Shown here: piece by piece, positions 50,950 through 61,639 of the stretch
Position numbering within the stretch: the first letter of the stretch is position 1
Layout of the letters: each line of letters opens with the position of its first letter
NCBI GenBank assembly: GCA_010909165.1
Contig: MU008200.1
Span: forward strand, 372,001-436,000
DNA from: Anthoceros angustus
Lineage: Eukaryota > Streptophyta > Anthocerotopsida > Anthocerotales > Anthocerotaceae
Reading direction: 5' to 3'
Length of the DNA: 64,000 nucleotides
Translations under genes and position numbers: made by a program
Notes under the pieces: model-generated
What the model was told of the DNA's origin: nothing
Seen by the model: only the letters and a program-made list of their open reading frames with translations
Database searches by the model: none

Positions 50950-51990
50950 AGTAGGGTGTGTTGACTAGCTAGATGGGAATGTTGGAGCCATTAAGGCTCA
51001 CATAGGTGAAGTTGCTAGAATAGAATTTTACCCAAGATGCTTGGATGTCGAACTTAAAGTCGACAATAGGATACACTAAAATAAGGAGTGAGGCGTGCCG
51101 GAGGGCGCGCCGAGAGGCTGTATGTGAGGACCTCCCTATAAAAGGAGGAGCTTGTGAGTAAAATTATCGTGTCTTGCGCTCCCATCCTCCGAGTCCTTCG
51201 CTTTGTGTGCGAATTTCGTGCGGCAAGCCAGCAGTCTGGTAGAGGGAGGGGCCGGAGTGTCTTTGGGTGGAGGGCTTGCTCTTTGCGCCCTGGCTGCTCC
51301 CTTGTGAATGGTTGTTGTGTGAATTGTTTTGCTTTGAGTGTGTGGCGATGCTCAAGGAACTCTCGGTAGGCTGAGGAAAGACTCCACGGAGGTTCTCATG
51401 TTTGGTACAAACCACATAGCAACCGGCCCAAGGAAGAACTCGTTAATTTCCGGACGGACCCCAGGCAATTGTGCCGTAAGGGCGAGTTGGAATTAATGAG
51501 CCAGCAAGTTATCGGTGTTAGAGTAGGAGATTGTGGAGGAAGGAAGGTTTGATGAGTAGAGGCGTCGTTGATTGAGGGAGTTGTGAGGAGGATTAGAGTG
51601 TAGGAAAGCGGAAGGCCACGGGCGAGCCTAAGGGGGCGAATCCCAAATCTGCAGTAAGGCGCTCCAGCCCCGTGGAGGAGAGTGGTCTTAGGAGTAGGGA
51701 CGAAATTGTGGTGTGGGTCAGGGGGTCCCCGGCGCCGTGATAGGCAGCCTTGTTGTTAAGACGTGACACAATGGGTGGTATGTTGTAGGTTGAGGCTTGG
51801 TGAATTTAAGAAGCGATCTGGTGTGTAAGCTGTAGAGGGGCGTGAGGCGCCTTGCTTGTTTAGAAGGTTGAGGTAGTGTGTAGGCTGCGGGTAGTGTGAT
51901 TTCTCAAGATTCTGTTCCACAAGTCTCATGGGACAAAAACCCATTTAAAGCAGCAGTGGGATAAGTGTGGCCGCTAGAGGGTGCATCTCG
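50950..51990 (+). promoter_or_regulatory. L block, second copy (unit 2)
   Basis: CACATAGGTGAA at 50,999, TATAAAAGG at 51,137-51,145 and GTGTGAATTGTTTTGC at 51,315. Ends in the first bases of copia-A gag (GTGGCCGCTAGAGGGTGCAT, 51,967) and then switches to the unassigned stretch. Confidence 0.65.
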
Positions 51991-52340
51991 GAAGCCCCGG
52001 GATCTGCCTCCACAACAACCTCGGACTCAAGTCTATCATGACTTCAACAGGATCACCATGATTAGAGCAGATGGTATAGATGGGGCGGACATGGTGGGAA
52101 TTTCATTTCGTTCAGTAAGGACCTCCCGCATCCGATTTAGCTCCCACTATTTGTGTGGTTTGAGAAGTGCTAGACTAGCCACGACATTGTAACACATGTA
52201 TGCAGTGTCGAGAGGATATGCGAGTCGCATGGACTGGAGCCACATGGACAGCAATGATGACACAGAGTCTGAAGAAGAGCTTAGGCAGAAACATAAATAG
52301 CAACCTACCTACCCATCAAGCTCCAACGAGGATGATAGCG
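51991..52340. other. unassigned stretch between L and copia-C (unit 2)
   Basis: Partner of 34,421-34,770. The minus strand has AATAGTGGGAG at 52,137-52,147, a possible polypurine tract of copia-C, but the bases after it (CTAAATCGG) do not match the copia-C LTR (TGTTAGAATTG) seen at 57,271. Confidence 0.4.
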
Positions 52341-52390
52341 ACTAGCCCTCTAGGAACAGACTATGCTTTCATATGCTGAACTTATCCTTC

Positions 52391-53060
52391 TCATAACTGA
52401 CTGCTGGACATGGGTATGTGACCAGACTCTAAGACTCCAAGTGACTCCTTGAACCGGAAATGTTTTGCTCTGGCTAAGGACTTGGTGAGAATATCTGCTA
52501 CATTTGCATCTGGGATATATTCAAGCTTGATCGACTGAGCGTGGCGTCCGATAAAATGATGATGCACCTCGATATGTTTGGTCCTCGCATGAAAATTATG
52601 TGTCAATGCCGGGCGATTATCGCAGATAGTTGTGGGTTCACGTTGAGCTTGGCCCACATCTTCAAGTAGCCTCCTTAGCCAAATTGCTTCCTTGGCTGCT
52701 TTAGTTAATGCTGAATATTCAGCCTGACGACAATGACACGATGGATTGTTTCTTCGAGGACCAAGTAAGCACCGGCTAACAAGAAGGCGTGGTGACACAT
52801 ACTTCAGTATCGGGATCTGCTGCCCAGCATCGCAATACCCTATCAAGGTGAGCATGTCCTCATCACGTGATGATCTAGAGTAGTGGATTCCATGATTGCT
52901 AGTGCCCTTCAAATACCTAAGGATACGCTTGACCAATGTGGCTACTAGGATCCTTGAACTGCGAAACTATACTTACAAAAGAAACATCAGCCTGGTATGG
53001 TTCGAACAAAGATTAGAGAACCTACGCCTGCATAGGGAACTAAGGACATCTCATCACGCC
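52391..53060 (-). pseudogene. copia-C RNase H and RT tail (unit 2)
   Basis: A 181-codon minus frame reads KRILRYLKGTSNHGIHYSRS, LIGYCDAGQQIP (first catalytic D), QAEYSALTKAAKEAIWLRRL, CDNRPALTHNFHARTKHIEV, HHHFIGRHAQSIKLEYIP, DANVADILTKSLARAKHFRF. The RNase H is almost in one frame here, better than in unit 1. Confidence 0.9.
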
Positions 53061-54070
53061 TGCATCGATGTGGGGATTGGGACTTGCTCAACTTACAACC
53101 CGCTTCTAAAGGAGTAAGAGCTAGCTTAGCTTAGTCTAGCTTATACTTATCTGACATATCATAGATATATTTCTCCGGTGAATCACTAATGTGCCGCGTC
53201 ATCCCAGGAGTTGAGTTCCAAGACAATAAGTAAGCTCACCAATGTCCACCATATCAAACGACCGAGATAAGAGAGTCTTAACCTTCTTTATGCCGCAAGA
53301 TCGGTTCCCATAAGTATACATCGTCGACATATAAGGCCGAATAACATAGCCTGTCTCCTGCAGTAAACATTGGTGTCTGCCAGGCTTTTGTGAAGCCAAA
53401 CTCGAGAAACTCATCTATGTAAATACCAAGCTCTAGGCTTTGTTTTAGCCCGTATATGGTCTTGAGCAGCTTAAAACATGGTCTTCTTTTCCTTTAGCTC
53501 AAACCCTTGATGCACATATAAATCTCTTCCTCGACCATGGAGAAAGGTAGTCTTGACATCCATTTGATGGATGAATAGCTTGAAGAAGGCGACATAGCAA
53601 AGGACCCTAAGTGGACTTGACAGAGGGAAAAGGTGTCATGGTAATCCAGCCAGACACGAGAAAACCACGAGCTACTAACCTAGCCTTGTACCGGAAATGC
53701 TGCCATCGCCTTGTATTTCAACTTAAAGACCCATTTAGAGGTGACAATTTTCCTCCCGGAGGCGGGCGAACTTCCAGTATGGTTTTGTATCGGCTATCGT
53801 ATTCGAGACTTAATGGCTTGCTCCCACGGCCTAGACTAACGAGCATCTTTGTAGGTCGAGGTTCCGTGGTTGATGGTAAGGTTGACCACATCGACAACAT
53901 CAACGACTCTCATCACCGAGAACCATGAGGGCGAGGGACCTTTAATCCTCACTACGATAAGGAGGCTCATGCCCGAGAGGGAGGGCGATGAGGGCAACCA
54001 CACTCGTAAGGAGGAGGAGGCGAGGAACGGGATTAGAAACTCAGCGTTCAGCAATATCAGCCTCCTCATA
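53060..54070 (-). pseudogene. copia-C reverse transcriptase (unit 2)
   Basis: The counterpart of 35.3-36.56 kb with many more small gaps. Readable parts on the minus strand include SFDMVDIGELTYCLGTQLLG (53,270-53,200), CLLQETGYVIRPYMSTMY (the YVDD area, shifted), PPPGGKLSPLNGSL and VDVVDVVNLTINHGTSTYKD near 53,900. Missing bases cluster at CTG/CAG sites of unit 1 (for example CTGTTGCTGCAGGTAAAC at 35,815 became CTGCAGTAAAC at 53,358). Confidence 0.8.
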
Positions 54071-55090
54071 TGGAGGAACAAAGCCGAACAGGAGGACGCG
54101 ACGGGGCATCAGTAATCAACATCGGAATCGGTAGGCGGGAATCTAGCACGAGGCAGCCCTACTAGAGCAACCCCACCGGAGAAAGTAGGATAAGGTTGTC
54201 CGAACATCCTGGAAAAGAGGCATCAAAGCTGTGGAAAAGCGTGTCCAACTCATGGTCGAGTCATGATCACAAAATGTCCAGCAAAGGATGAAACTGAGAA
54301 TCATCCAAAGAAGGAGCACGAGTGATCTCTCATCAAAGACCCGCGCATGGAGTACCTTATGAGAGATAGGATCAAACAATTTGTACCCATGGATGCCAGT
54401 GTGGCCGATAAAATATACGCTTTGATTTGTAAGAGAACTTGGCCGATTTATCCGGAATATGTGCATAGGCAATGCTCCCAAAACTCGAAGATGTGATAAA
54501 TCGGGCTTGACCCGTCCAAGCCTCAAAGGTGTCTGCCATGAAGGGATGAGACAAATAATCCTTACGAAGATATGTGGCAACTTGAACTGCTTCACCCCAA
54601 ATCGTCGAGCAACCTCCACGAAACATAAGGGACACGCATCCAATGATGCGGCGTTCAGCCCATTCATGTCGGAATGATAAGGTATAGTGAGTTGTCTTAT
54701 GATTCCTCTTTCTTCGCAAAATCTTGAAAGGCAGGTGACAAATACTCTTTGGCATTGTCGGATCGAGGCATTTCAACTTATGCCCGATCGGCGTTACATA
54801 AGCCGATACTTCTTAAAGCTACCTCACTCTTATCTTTGAAGGAGGGATGTAACAGTGAAGTGAGTCCTGTCATCCTCAAATACCACAAAATATTGAGCCT
54901 CCCGGGATGGAGTAGACATAGGGCCATAGATATACATGTGGATTAGATCCGGAGGTTACGTAACCTTGCGAGGTTTACCACTCCCAAAGTGGGATTTAAA
55001 CTTGCCATGGATACAAGCTACACAACTCGGATCGGTAACTCCGATTCCACAAATCCGATTACCATCGTCTCTTTGAGAAAGGCGTCTCAT
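54070..55090 (-). pseudogene. copia-C integrase (unit 2)
   Basis: Minus-strand pieces: TPSWGGSQYFVVFEDDRTHF-type bases near 54,910-54,850, CLDPTMPKSICHLPF (DNAKEYLSPAF shifted), SFRHEWAERRI (HSDMNGRAER region, 54,680), RVKPDLSHLRVLGALPMHIF and HGYKLFDPISHKVLHARVFD at 54,400-54,330. The order matches unit 1 but hardly two adjacent motifs share a frame. Confidence 0.8.
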
Positions 55091-55259
55091 GGCTGTATAT
55101 TAGGATGACCAAGCACGCAATGCCATAGATAAAAATACTAACGAGCCTTTGCATCGACAACATGGGCTGCGAGGCGGGAACATCAATAAAGAAATGCAAA
55201 TAGAGATCATACAAGGCGACCACGAGCTAGAGTGGATGGAGGCGAGAGAGAAATGGTAC

Positions 55260-55720
55260 ACTCTATGCCCTCAAATGTGATTACAGCAACCTGTTTTCCC
55301 AAGGCCATTGTACTAACTAAATTCTTAGTCGAGAGGAACATGAAGAGTATTTTCTAACTCAAAGGTGTACCATTGCGGGGTAACAGTATTCCAAACCCTC
55401 TAATTGGCAAAGGCGGTTATCACCTAAGACAACGGCATGGTCATGACCAGTGGAGTTGGTTGATAGGAAATGAAGGCCTTCCTCATAGAACACATGTGAT
55501 TGGATGCACCACTGTCAAGAAACCAGTGACAAGAATCACGTGAGGAAGATGCAAGACACATTACCGGAGACTGGAGTGGGCCTGGCAACATGTGTCTCGG
55601 ATGAGTGTTTTCCTTTGCATCATCAGCCTTCTTCTTCTTACAATCCTTAACCCAATGGTTAGGTTTGCCACAATAATTACACACACTGGTTTCTTTGTGG
55701 AGTTAGGATCGGTGATGAAG
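55260..55720 (-). pseudogene. copia-C zinc knuckle and protease (unit 2)
   Basis: The minus frame from 55,684 reads MCNYCGKPNHWVKDCKKKK, a complete CCHC knuckle (C-x2-C-x4-H-x4-C), then WFLDSGASNHMCSMRKAFIS with the protease DSGA site and YQPTPLVMTMPLS where the frame is lost. The knuckle is intact here and broken in unit 1. Confidence 0.9.
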
Positions 55721-56430
55721 AGGCGCTTGCCCTCTTCTGACACCTCCACGGACGTCCTCCCCTGCACGACCTCGCCTCGCCCTCTCCAAGCGAAGGCGGT
55801 GTCTCCTTTATTTTGAGGCAGAACCCGGCTTGTGCTTCTGGCTTGCTGAAGCAATGCACCACCAACTACTGCGTCGGGTTGGATGTAGTGTTGTAGGTCA
55901 TGGGACTTTGATGGCAATGGCTTTTAGCTAAACCATAACTTGGCGGCGGTGAGGTGAGGAGTTGAATTGCCCTCTTGAGCACAAAAACTCCACAAGATGC
56001 CCGGCTCAGCTCCCACGAAACCTCGAGACATGGCTCTCAGCAGAATTTGTCTCCTTCATGCGGAGTGTCACGGAAATGTAAGGTTGCAACTTCCGTCATC
56101 ATATCCTTAGATTCATAAGTGTCACCTAACAATGTCCATGCTTCATTTGATGTACTTGTCGACGATGTGAGGAATCATGTCTTGGGACCAGACACAAGGA
56201 TTGAGTGTGCCTTCACTCCGCCACTCCTCTGCTTTCTTTGTCGGATGGTACCGATCCTCCTCGGTGTTCTTGCCACGGTTGACCGGCAATTCTGCGTTGG
56301 TGCCATCAACCACATCCATGAGTGACTTCTCTTCAAGGATACAGCGATAACTCGATTGTCATAATTGGAAGGAGTCGCGATCCTTCTCCACAGGTCGTGG
56401 ACCCATCGACCATGTTCCGACCATTCTTGG
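55720..56430 (-). pseudogene. copia-C gag (unit 2)
   Basis: Same gag as 38.41-39.10 kb, start ATG near 56,425 (MVGTWSDGS-like bases), but broken at many points. Readable bases correspond to MDVVDGTN (56,310), DRYHPTKKAEEWRS (56,250), ILSVSQDMIPHI (56,200-56,170), SNEAWTLLGDTYESKDMM (56,155-56,100) and the C-terminal MPSKSHDLQHYIQPDAVVGG at 55,917. Confidence 0.8.
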
Positions 56431-56650
56431 AAATCAAGGTGAGTATTGTGGGCAGGGACATCGGACCAGTCCGAATCTCTCTAATTTCCTTGGTATGTCT
56501 CTTGACCTCTAGCTCTTGAAAGCGGATGAAATTTTCCCAACTCTCGGTTTTCTCTAGCCTATCAAGTCTGACAATGGCGTTGTCTATCTTGCTGGACAGT
56601 TCAACCAACCTGGCATTCTGGCTATTGAAGGCAAAGCGAAAACAAGTATG
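56333..56650 (-). CDS. copia-C upstream ORF with coiled coil
   Basis: The minus frame from 56,608 reads MVELSSKIDNAIVRLDRLEK, then ENFIRFQELEVKRHTKEIRE and IRTGPMSLPT. The first 45 residues have a heptad pattern of a coiled coil. In unit 1 the same chain ends in SDVPVPQYSP-stop, 11-12 bases before the gag ATG. So a short coiled-coil protein, or an N-terminal gag extension, precedes gag. Copia-B has an analogous ORF. The function is unknown. Confidence 0.5.
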   Translation of the reverse strand, partial: HTCFRFAFNSQNARLVELSSKIDNAIVRLDRLEKTESWENFIRFQELEVKRHTKEIREIRTGPMSLPTILTLISKNGRNMVDGSTTCGEGSRLLPIMTIELSLYP

Positions 56651-57061
56651 AACTGTGGTGGAATGACCTACTGCTGCTCCTCTTGAACAGGAACTAGTAA
56701 CAATTTTTCCGTCCTGTTGAAGTTACTTGATGCAGGTGGAGACTCAGGCTGATAGAACTATGGAGGGAAGGAATCAATGCATTGTTGTAAAAAGCAAACC
56801 CTCTCAACTTGCTTGACTTGTGGAATCTTCTGCTTGAAGTAGAGGCGCTCAAAAGCCTCACAAATCCACGTCCTCGGGTAGCTTGAGTCTTCACCTTATC
56901 ACGCTTGCCACTCGGGTTGTCCACAAATGAATGCAAAATTCCTTGCGAGCATCCTGCTGGCCTCATTGCCGTCCGGTCTTTAAAAGAAATCGTCTGCCCA
57001 TTGGTTCCATTTTAAGATTGAGGAAAATGGAAGCGAGCGATGGCGAGGATCACGGATCATC
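56650..57061 (-). other. copia-C leader
   Basis: Sequence between the primer-binding site and the upstream ORF. A minus frame (56,966-56,694) is open but has no recognisable domain. Only one copy exists in the window because unit 1 was cut at the duplication junction. Confidence 0.5.
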
Positions 57062-57072
57062 GCTCGATACCA
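57062..57072 (-). other. copia-C primer-binding site
   Basis: The minus strand reads TGGTATCGAGC directly after the LTR end CA. This is the iMet-tRNA complement with the A of CAG missing, exactly as in copia-B. Confidence 0.85.
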
Positions 57073-57271
57073 TGAAAATGTTCGTGGATCACGAGACATG
57101 CAAAGCTAACACACATGAACAAGCATACATTGATAATGTTGGAAAGAAAAAAATAGGAGTAACCCGTAAAGCGGTTACAACCATTCATAAGTCCTCTTAA
57201 TTAAACTAAACTAAACAACCTACTTGGTATAACGTAATGTACAGTATATGTTAAACCATACAATTCTAACA
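57073..57271 (-). repeat. copia-C 5' LTR
   Basis: The minus strand runs from TGTTAGAATTGTATGG to CGAACATTTTCA, with canonical TG...CA ends and a length of 199 bases. The primer-binding site adjoins it. Beyond it lies GGATT and then a divergent L block, so copia-C was inserted into an L block. No second copy of this LTR was found in the window. Confidence 0.8.
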
Positions 57272-58000
57272 GGATTCGTCCCTTAGGCTCTGCTTGTGGC
57301 CTTCCACTATTACCTACACTCTAATCCTCTACTCATCATCCACTCATCATCTTCCTCAACGCTCAACTCATCTCCTCATCCTCCTCCCAATCTAACCTCA
57401 ATTCGGGCTCCACGCTTGCCCTTACGGCTGGCCCCGCACGGGTCCGCCTACACATCGCAAGTTACTTGGGCGGTTGCTATGAGTTTGACACTGACGGTAG
57501 AACCTCGGGAGTCTTTCCTGTAGTCTACCCTCAAGCCGAGTTCCTTGGGCATCACCACACACCCAAAGCAAAGCAATTTCTGACAACCATTCACAGGGGA
57601 GCAACTCGTGAGGGCTCGCGGAAGCAAGCCCTCTACCAAGCACTCGACCACGCCTTCCTCTCTACGGGCCTTCGTTGGCTCGCGGCGGCACAAAATTCCT
57701 TTACAAAGGGCAAAGGACTCGCGAGTATGGGCGCAAGGCGTGATACTTTACTTTGTGAAATCCTCCTCTCCTCTTAGGAGGACCTCCACATATAACCTCC
57801 CTTGGGTGTACTGCTGAGCCACCTTTCCCAATATTTTATTATTTCCTACACTTGATATTTAAGTCACGACATCTAAGTCTCTTATGCGATCCTAGGTAAA
57901 TTTTATTCTAGCAATTTCACCTATGGCCACTCTTAAATAATGTCAGTCTACACCATCTATCCTTCCCATTCCCCAAAGCACAGTTATGGTCATTGACCAA
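57272..58000 (-). promoter_or_regulatory. divergent L block (minus)
   Basis: GGATTCGTCCCTTAGGCTCT at 57,272 matches 10,148-10,165, and GTCTACCCTCAAGCCGAG at 57,520 matches 10,407-10,424. The TATA-region equivalent (57,765-57,800, GAGGACCTCC) and the upstream CACCTATG and ATTCTAGCA near 57,905-57,925 are present but more diverged than in the other five copies. Confidence 0.6.
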
Positions 58001-58199
58001 TTCCAGTCCTTATCTTGCTGGGGCGGCGATGCGTCTCCTGCTGATTGGCTCCCTCGCCCTCTTTTTGCTCCTGTCCCTCCCGACCATCTTCTTCACGACT
58101 TGCGGGCAAGTACCTTTTGCCCTTCTTCACCTTTCCATGACCGCCACGATCCTTGGCACCCGACAGGCAATTGCGCCTCTCCCTTGTTCACAATCGGCC

Positions 58200-59490
58200 C
58201 CACTTCCAGCTCCCTCTGGAGGCCGTGCTCCTTCAAAAGGCACCCTACCGCGGTAGTCTGGTAGCCTACCGGGGTAGGTCGACCACCTACCATGGTAGGT
58301 TGGTCCCTTTCCCTTGCCCTCTCCTTCTTCCTTCTCATCGGTGAAGACTCCCTCGGTTAAGATCCTCTTGGCTCCTTTGCCTGCTGTTCGATTTGTCCAT
58401 ACCTATCATGGAGCATTTCTTCCAAGGATCCTTCCCCCATTCGCTGACCGATGATGCTCTCCTCACTGATTTCTCCGCGCCTTCTTCGTATTGGATTCCT
58501 CTCCAGGTCCCGGTTCTTCTCTTATCCATGGGGTGAGGAAATTTCTCACCCCTTCCCCTTCCTCGACGGTCGGACCCCGTCCTTGGTCTCCTCCGGTGGG
58601 GCTGCTCCCTCCTCTGGACCTACACCCGTAGGTCCTTATCCTAGCAGTGGGCGGCAACCCTCTGGGCGTAGGGTGGTCACCTACCGTGGTAGGCTGACCT
58701 CCTGCAAGGGTAGGCTGACCTCCTACCTTGCTTTCGACGCCATCTCCTTCCTTCGGCACCGTGGGATCTCCTTCGTCCCCTGTTTCTTCGGACTCCTCGG
58801 AGTCCATGTCACTTGTGGCCTCATCAAAATCCGAGGCCTCCGGCTGCACCTGTAGCAGCACTTCCCGATCATCGTCATGAGGACCTAGAGTCCTCCTCTT
58901 GGCAAGGCGCAACACCTCATTATTGGCCTTCAATATCCTATTATGGAGATGGGCTCCCAAGCTGTGGTATTGCATCTGAAGGTCGTCAAGCTTGCTGGGC
59001 CATTCTCCATCTTGACACCTACCCTTGTAGGCGTCCCTTGCCATTGTCAATTCGCCTACCTTCACATGGAGGGGTAACATTCTCCTCCCTAGCTTCCTTG
59101 AGCTGGCTGGTTAGTTTCGATTGAAGGGCATAATCCGCCCAAAACCGTCTCTTCATAACTACCAGCATCCTGTGCACCATCTTCTTGTGGTGCTCTTCCT
59201 CCTGTAACCTCCTTTGTTCCAGCTTGACCATTTGCTTGGCAAGTCTCTCCCTCTCCTCCTGCCAAGCAACCTTCTCGCGTTCCAGCTCTTGCACTTGGAG
59301 GTCTTGAGTGGTTAATTCTGTGCGTTTCTCCTCCAAACTAAACCGGGTTCTTTGCAATTCTTCCTCCATGTCCCGGATCTCCTGGGCCTTGTTTGCTCGG
59401 ACCTCCTCTTGACATGCTAAGAGGGAGGCTGCCATTTCTCTTGCTCTCTTCAAATCTACTTGGCTAAGTGTCTCACAGACACTTAGCAAA
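58200..59490 (-). pseudogene. divergent RV module, V coiled-coil part (minus)
   Basis: Two overlapping minus frames cover most of V. The first (59,489-59,019) reads MLSVCETLSQVDLKRAREMA, EEVRANKAQEIRDMEEELQR, QVQELEREKVAWQEERERLA and KQMVKLEQRRLQEEEHHKKM, a strong coiled coil of about 130 residues. The second (59,080-58,463) reads MARDAYKGRCQDGEW, YHSLGAHLHNRILKANNEVL and GPHDDDREVLLQVQPEASDF, then an acidic stretch and GGQPTLAGGQPTTVGDHPTP, the palindrome-encoded repeat. It is the most open V copy and clearly older or of another subfamily. It has no L-copia-A gene body after it. Confidence 0.7.
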
Positions 59491-59499
59491 TCTCAGAGG

Positions 59500-59920
59500 C
59501 TGGTCAGCCCCGTGGGTCTTTCTTGAAATTTTGCACCCTCTTCCCTCGGGTGTCAGTGAGCCCCCTTAGCAGCCGCCCCATCCCTCTTCCTCACAGTGCG
59601 GGTGATGGCGGCCTGGGCGGACCCTCGGCCTCGCGTTGACCCTCCTTTCTCTTCCTCCCGCCCGTGGGTGCTTCCCCTAGGCGTGTCACCTACCGCGATA
59701 GGTTGAGTCCCTACTGTCGTGGTGCTTGCCTACCGCAGTGGGTTCTACCTCACAGGGTGGGTTGTGAGCCTCCTTGGCACCCATGGGATGGTGGAATTCC
59801 TCCCACTTGGCTCCCTCCTTCGTGCGGCTGCCTCCCCCTAGTGGGCTGCTTGCCCCCTCGCGGTGGTTGGCTACTCTTGGGGTAGGTTGCAGTGCCTCCC
59901 CGCACCCAGAGATGGTGGAA
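59500..59920. other. junction of divergent V and gypsy-G
   Basis: Similar to 2,950-3,250 (GCGGGTGATGGCGGCCTGGG at 59,601 and 2,959; GGCACCCATG at 59,775). It contains palindrome-like units (CCTACCGCGATAGG at 59,690) and no readable domain. Confidence 0.5.
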
Positions 59921-60640
59921 ATTCCGCAAGTGGGGTATGTACCTTTTGTCAAGTCTGGGGTGGGCGCATAAGATGGGGATCCCGGTGCTCGGGTGTGGCC
60001 TTGAGTAACACCGGCCGGGGGTCAGTTCTGGAACGGTGGGGAGGCCCCAACCCAGAAACCGCGATTCCGGACCACGGCGGTGTTGAAGGTGGAGGCAGTC
60101 GATTTCCTCGGCGATCGGCATGACATGGATCGTGGAAGGGTGAAGGAGATGAGTGCGGATGAAGGATTGATGGTGGCCAAGGTGACCACCGGATCGGGCG
60201 CGGAGAAAGGCGGGCGGAAAAGCAGCGTGGCGGGAGGAAAGGAAGCGGAGGAAGGTGAGGGACGACTCACCTTGGCCTCGGAGGCAGCGGCGTCGGCGCG
60301 TGAGAAGGAGAAGGCAGGCCCACCAAGGCGGGCGGCGGACTACCGGTGATCGGCACCCTGAGGTAGCAGGCGGTCTACCGGTGAGGCGGCGAAGAAGGGC
60401 AAGGAAGGAGGCAGTGCGTTCCCTCCGATATCGGCGAAGTGGCGGCGTCTTGGAGGATGAGCTGAGCAGGCTCACCCAACACGTGAAGAAGAAGGTGGCG
60501 AGCGTTGATCCGCGGGTAGGGTCCCACCCGGCGGAGGGACCATGGAATCGAACTTTACCAATAAGGTCGAGCCGACGCTCGGCTAAAGCGGGAGGAAACC
60601 TTGTCGGATAAGATCTCGGTTTATTTGGCGCATTGTGACC
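59920..60640 (+). pseudogene. gypsy-G gag, 3' half (plus)
   Basis: Plus frames read VGYVPFVKSGVGA, a run near 60,040-60,075 (PTQKPRFRTTAVL), MDRGRVKEMSADEGLMVAKV (60,124-60,185) and then a charged tail with GGKEAEEGEGRLTLASEAAA. The left copy at 2.0-2.47 kb (-) has the same order. The N-terminal half with the zinc knuckle is missing here; V sequence in the opposite direction takes its place. Confidence 0.65.
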
Positions 60641-60699
60641 ATTTGTGGTCGATTTGAGGGCGATTGCTTGCGGTGAGTCGAGATCCGCAAAATTGTGAA

Positions 60700-61250
60700 G
60701 CGATCGAGAATCCACGAGTAGTGGGGTGAGAAAGCGGTGGAGGTAAATGTGGTCGAACTTGTTGATTTGGGGCACCGAGATTGAGGTTGAAATTGCGATG
60801 CTTGGTGCCCAATGTGCCATTGGATTCGGATCGAGTCAACTTGATGGAGAGACAGCTCATCAACTTGGGTTCTTGAGTTTCCGGCCAGTGTTTTTGCGGA
60901 TGGCCGACCAAACAAGAAGGAAGCCATTGGGAGTGTTGAAAGTACCAACTGATTGGGGTCTCACCTTCCATCTCACTTACATTGTGATGCGGCCAGTTTT
61001 GGATTTAGGCTACAAGGTTTTGATAGGCAGGCCTTGGTTGTATGGTACTGCATGTGTCTTTGATTTCTGTCGTAGCGGCGTCACCTTCAAGTCCAATAGG
61101 GTAGGACCTGCGGTGATCGCTTTTGTGTCATGGAGCAAGGCTCCCTATGAGGGGGAGTCTGCACTCCAGTCTGATGGGTACACCTCAGGTAGCTCGGGGG
61201 TAAGCTCCTCGGGCTGGCGAGCTTATCGGGACCCAGAGGTCAAATAAAAG
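60700..61250 (+). pseudogene. gypsy-G protease (plus)
   Basis: The frame 60,747-61,247 reads EIEVEIAMLGAQCAIGFGSS, then AHQLGFLSF, FLRMADQTRRKPLGVLKV, GLTFHLTYIVMRPVLDLGYK and VLIGRPWLYGTACVFDFC. At the catalytic site the bases give PLDS and then a small deletion (GATCGAGTCAAC), so the D is kept but DSGS is not. The tail (GYTSGSSGVSSSGWRAY) is Ser/Gly-rich. Confidence 0.85.
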
Positions 61251-61639
61251 TTGATTTGGAGTATTCATGCTTGCACGTAGAGGACGTAGAAGAATCAGAA
61301 GATGAGGCACATAGAGGGAGTAGCCTTTTGGAAGGGTAAAGCTATGATCGTGATTTTCCGAGGAGGGATCCGGACCGATCAGTGTGGAAGGGAACATACA
61401 TGATCCGTCTTAGAGGACTTAGAGTTAGAGCGCAAGGTAGTCAAGGTTTCTAGGTATCTAGGGGAGAGAAAGAAGAGTTTCGTAGTATGCTTAGGGAGTA
61501 TGTCGATGTGTTTGCCTTCAAAATTCGACATGACAGAATCTAGGAAGAGCGGGGATACATCGAATCGACTTGAAGGAGGCACTCGGTGAGGATCAAAGCT
61601 GAATCCCAAGTATTCCATGGTCGTTAAGGATCAGACCAA

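Larger units (their letters stand above)
39187..56505. repeat. tandem duplication unit 2 (about 17.3 kb)
   Basis: The second copy is placed directly after the first. The junction near 39,187 joins the copia-C leader to the middle of R, with TCTC-TT/CT as possible short homology. Beyond 56,505 the copia-C leader continues to its PBS and LTR, which unit 1 lacks. Confidence 0.9.

Noticed and set aside
59750-60820. Long open frame of 356 codons on the minus strand
   Set aside because: It is antisense to gypsy-G gag and protease on the plus strand, whose motifs are clear. The minus product is Pro/Arg/Ser-rich with no domain, typical of a shadow in GC-rich sequence.
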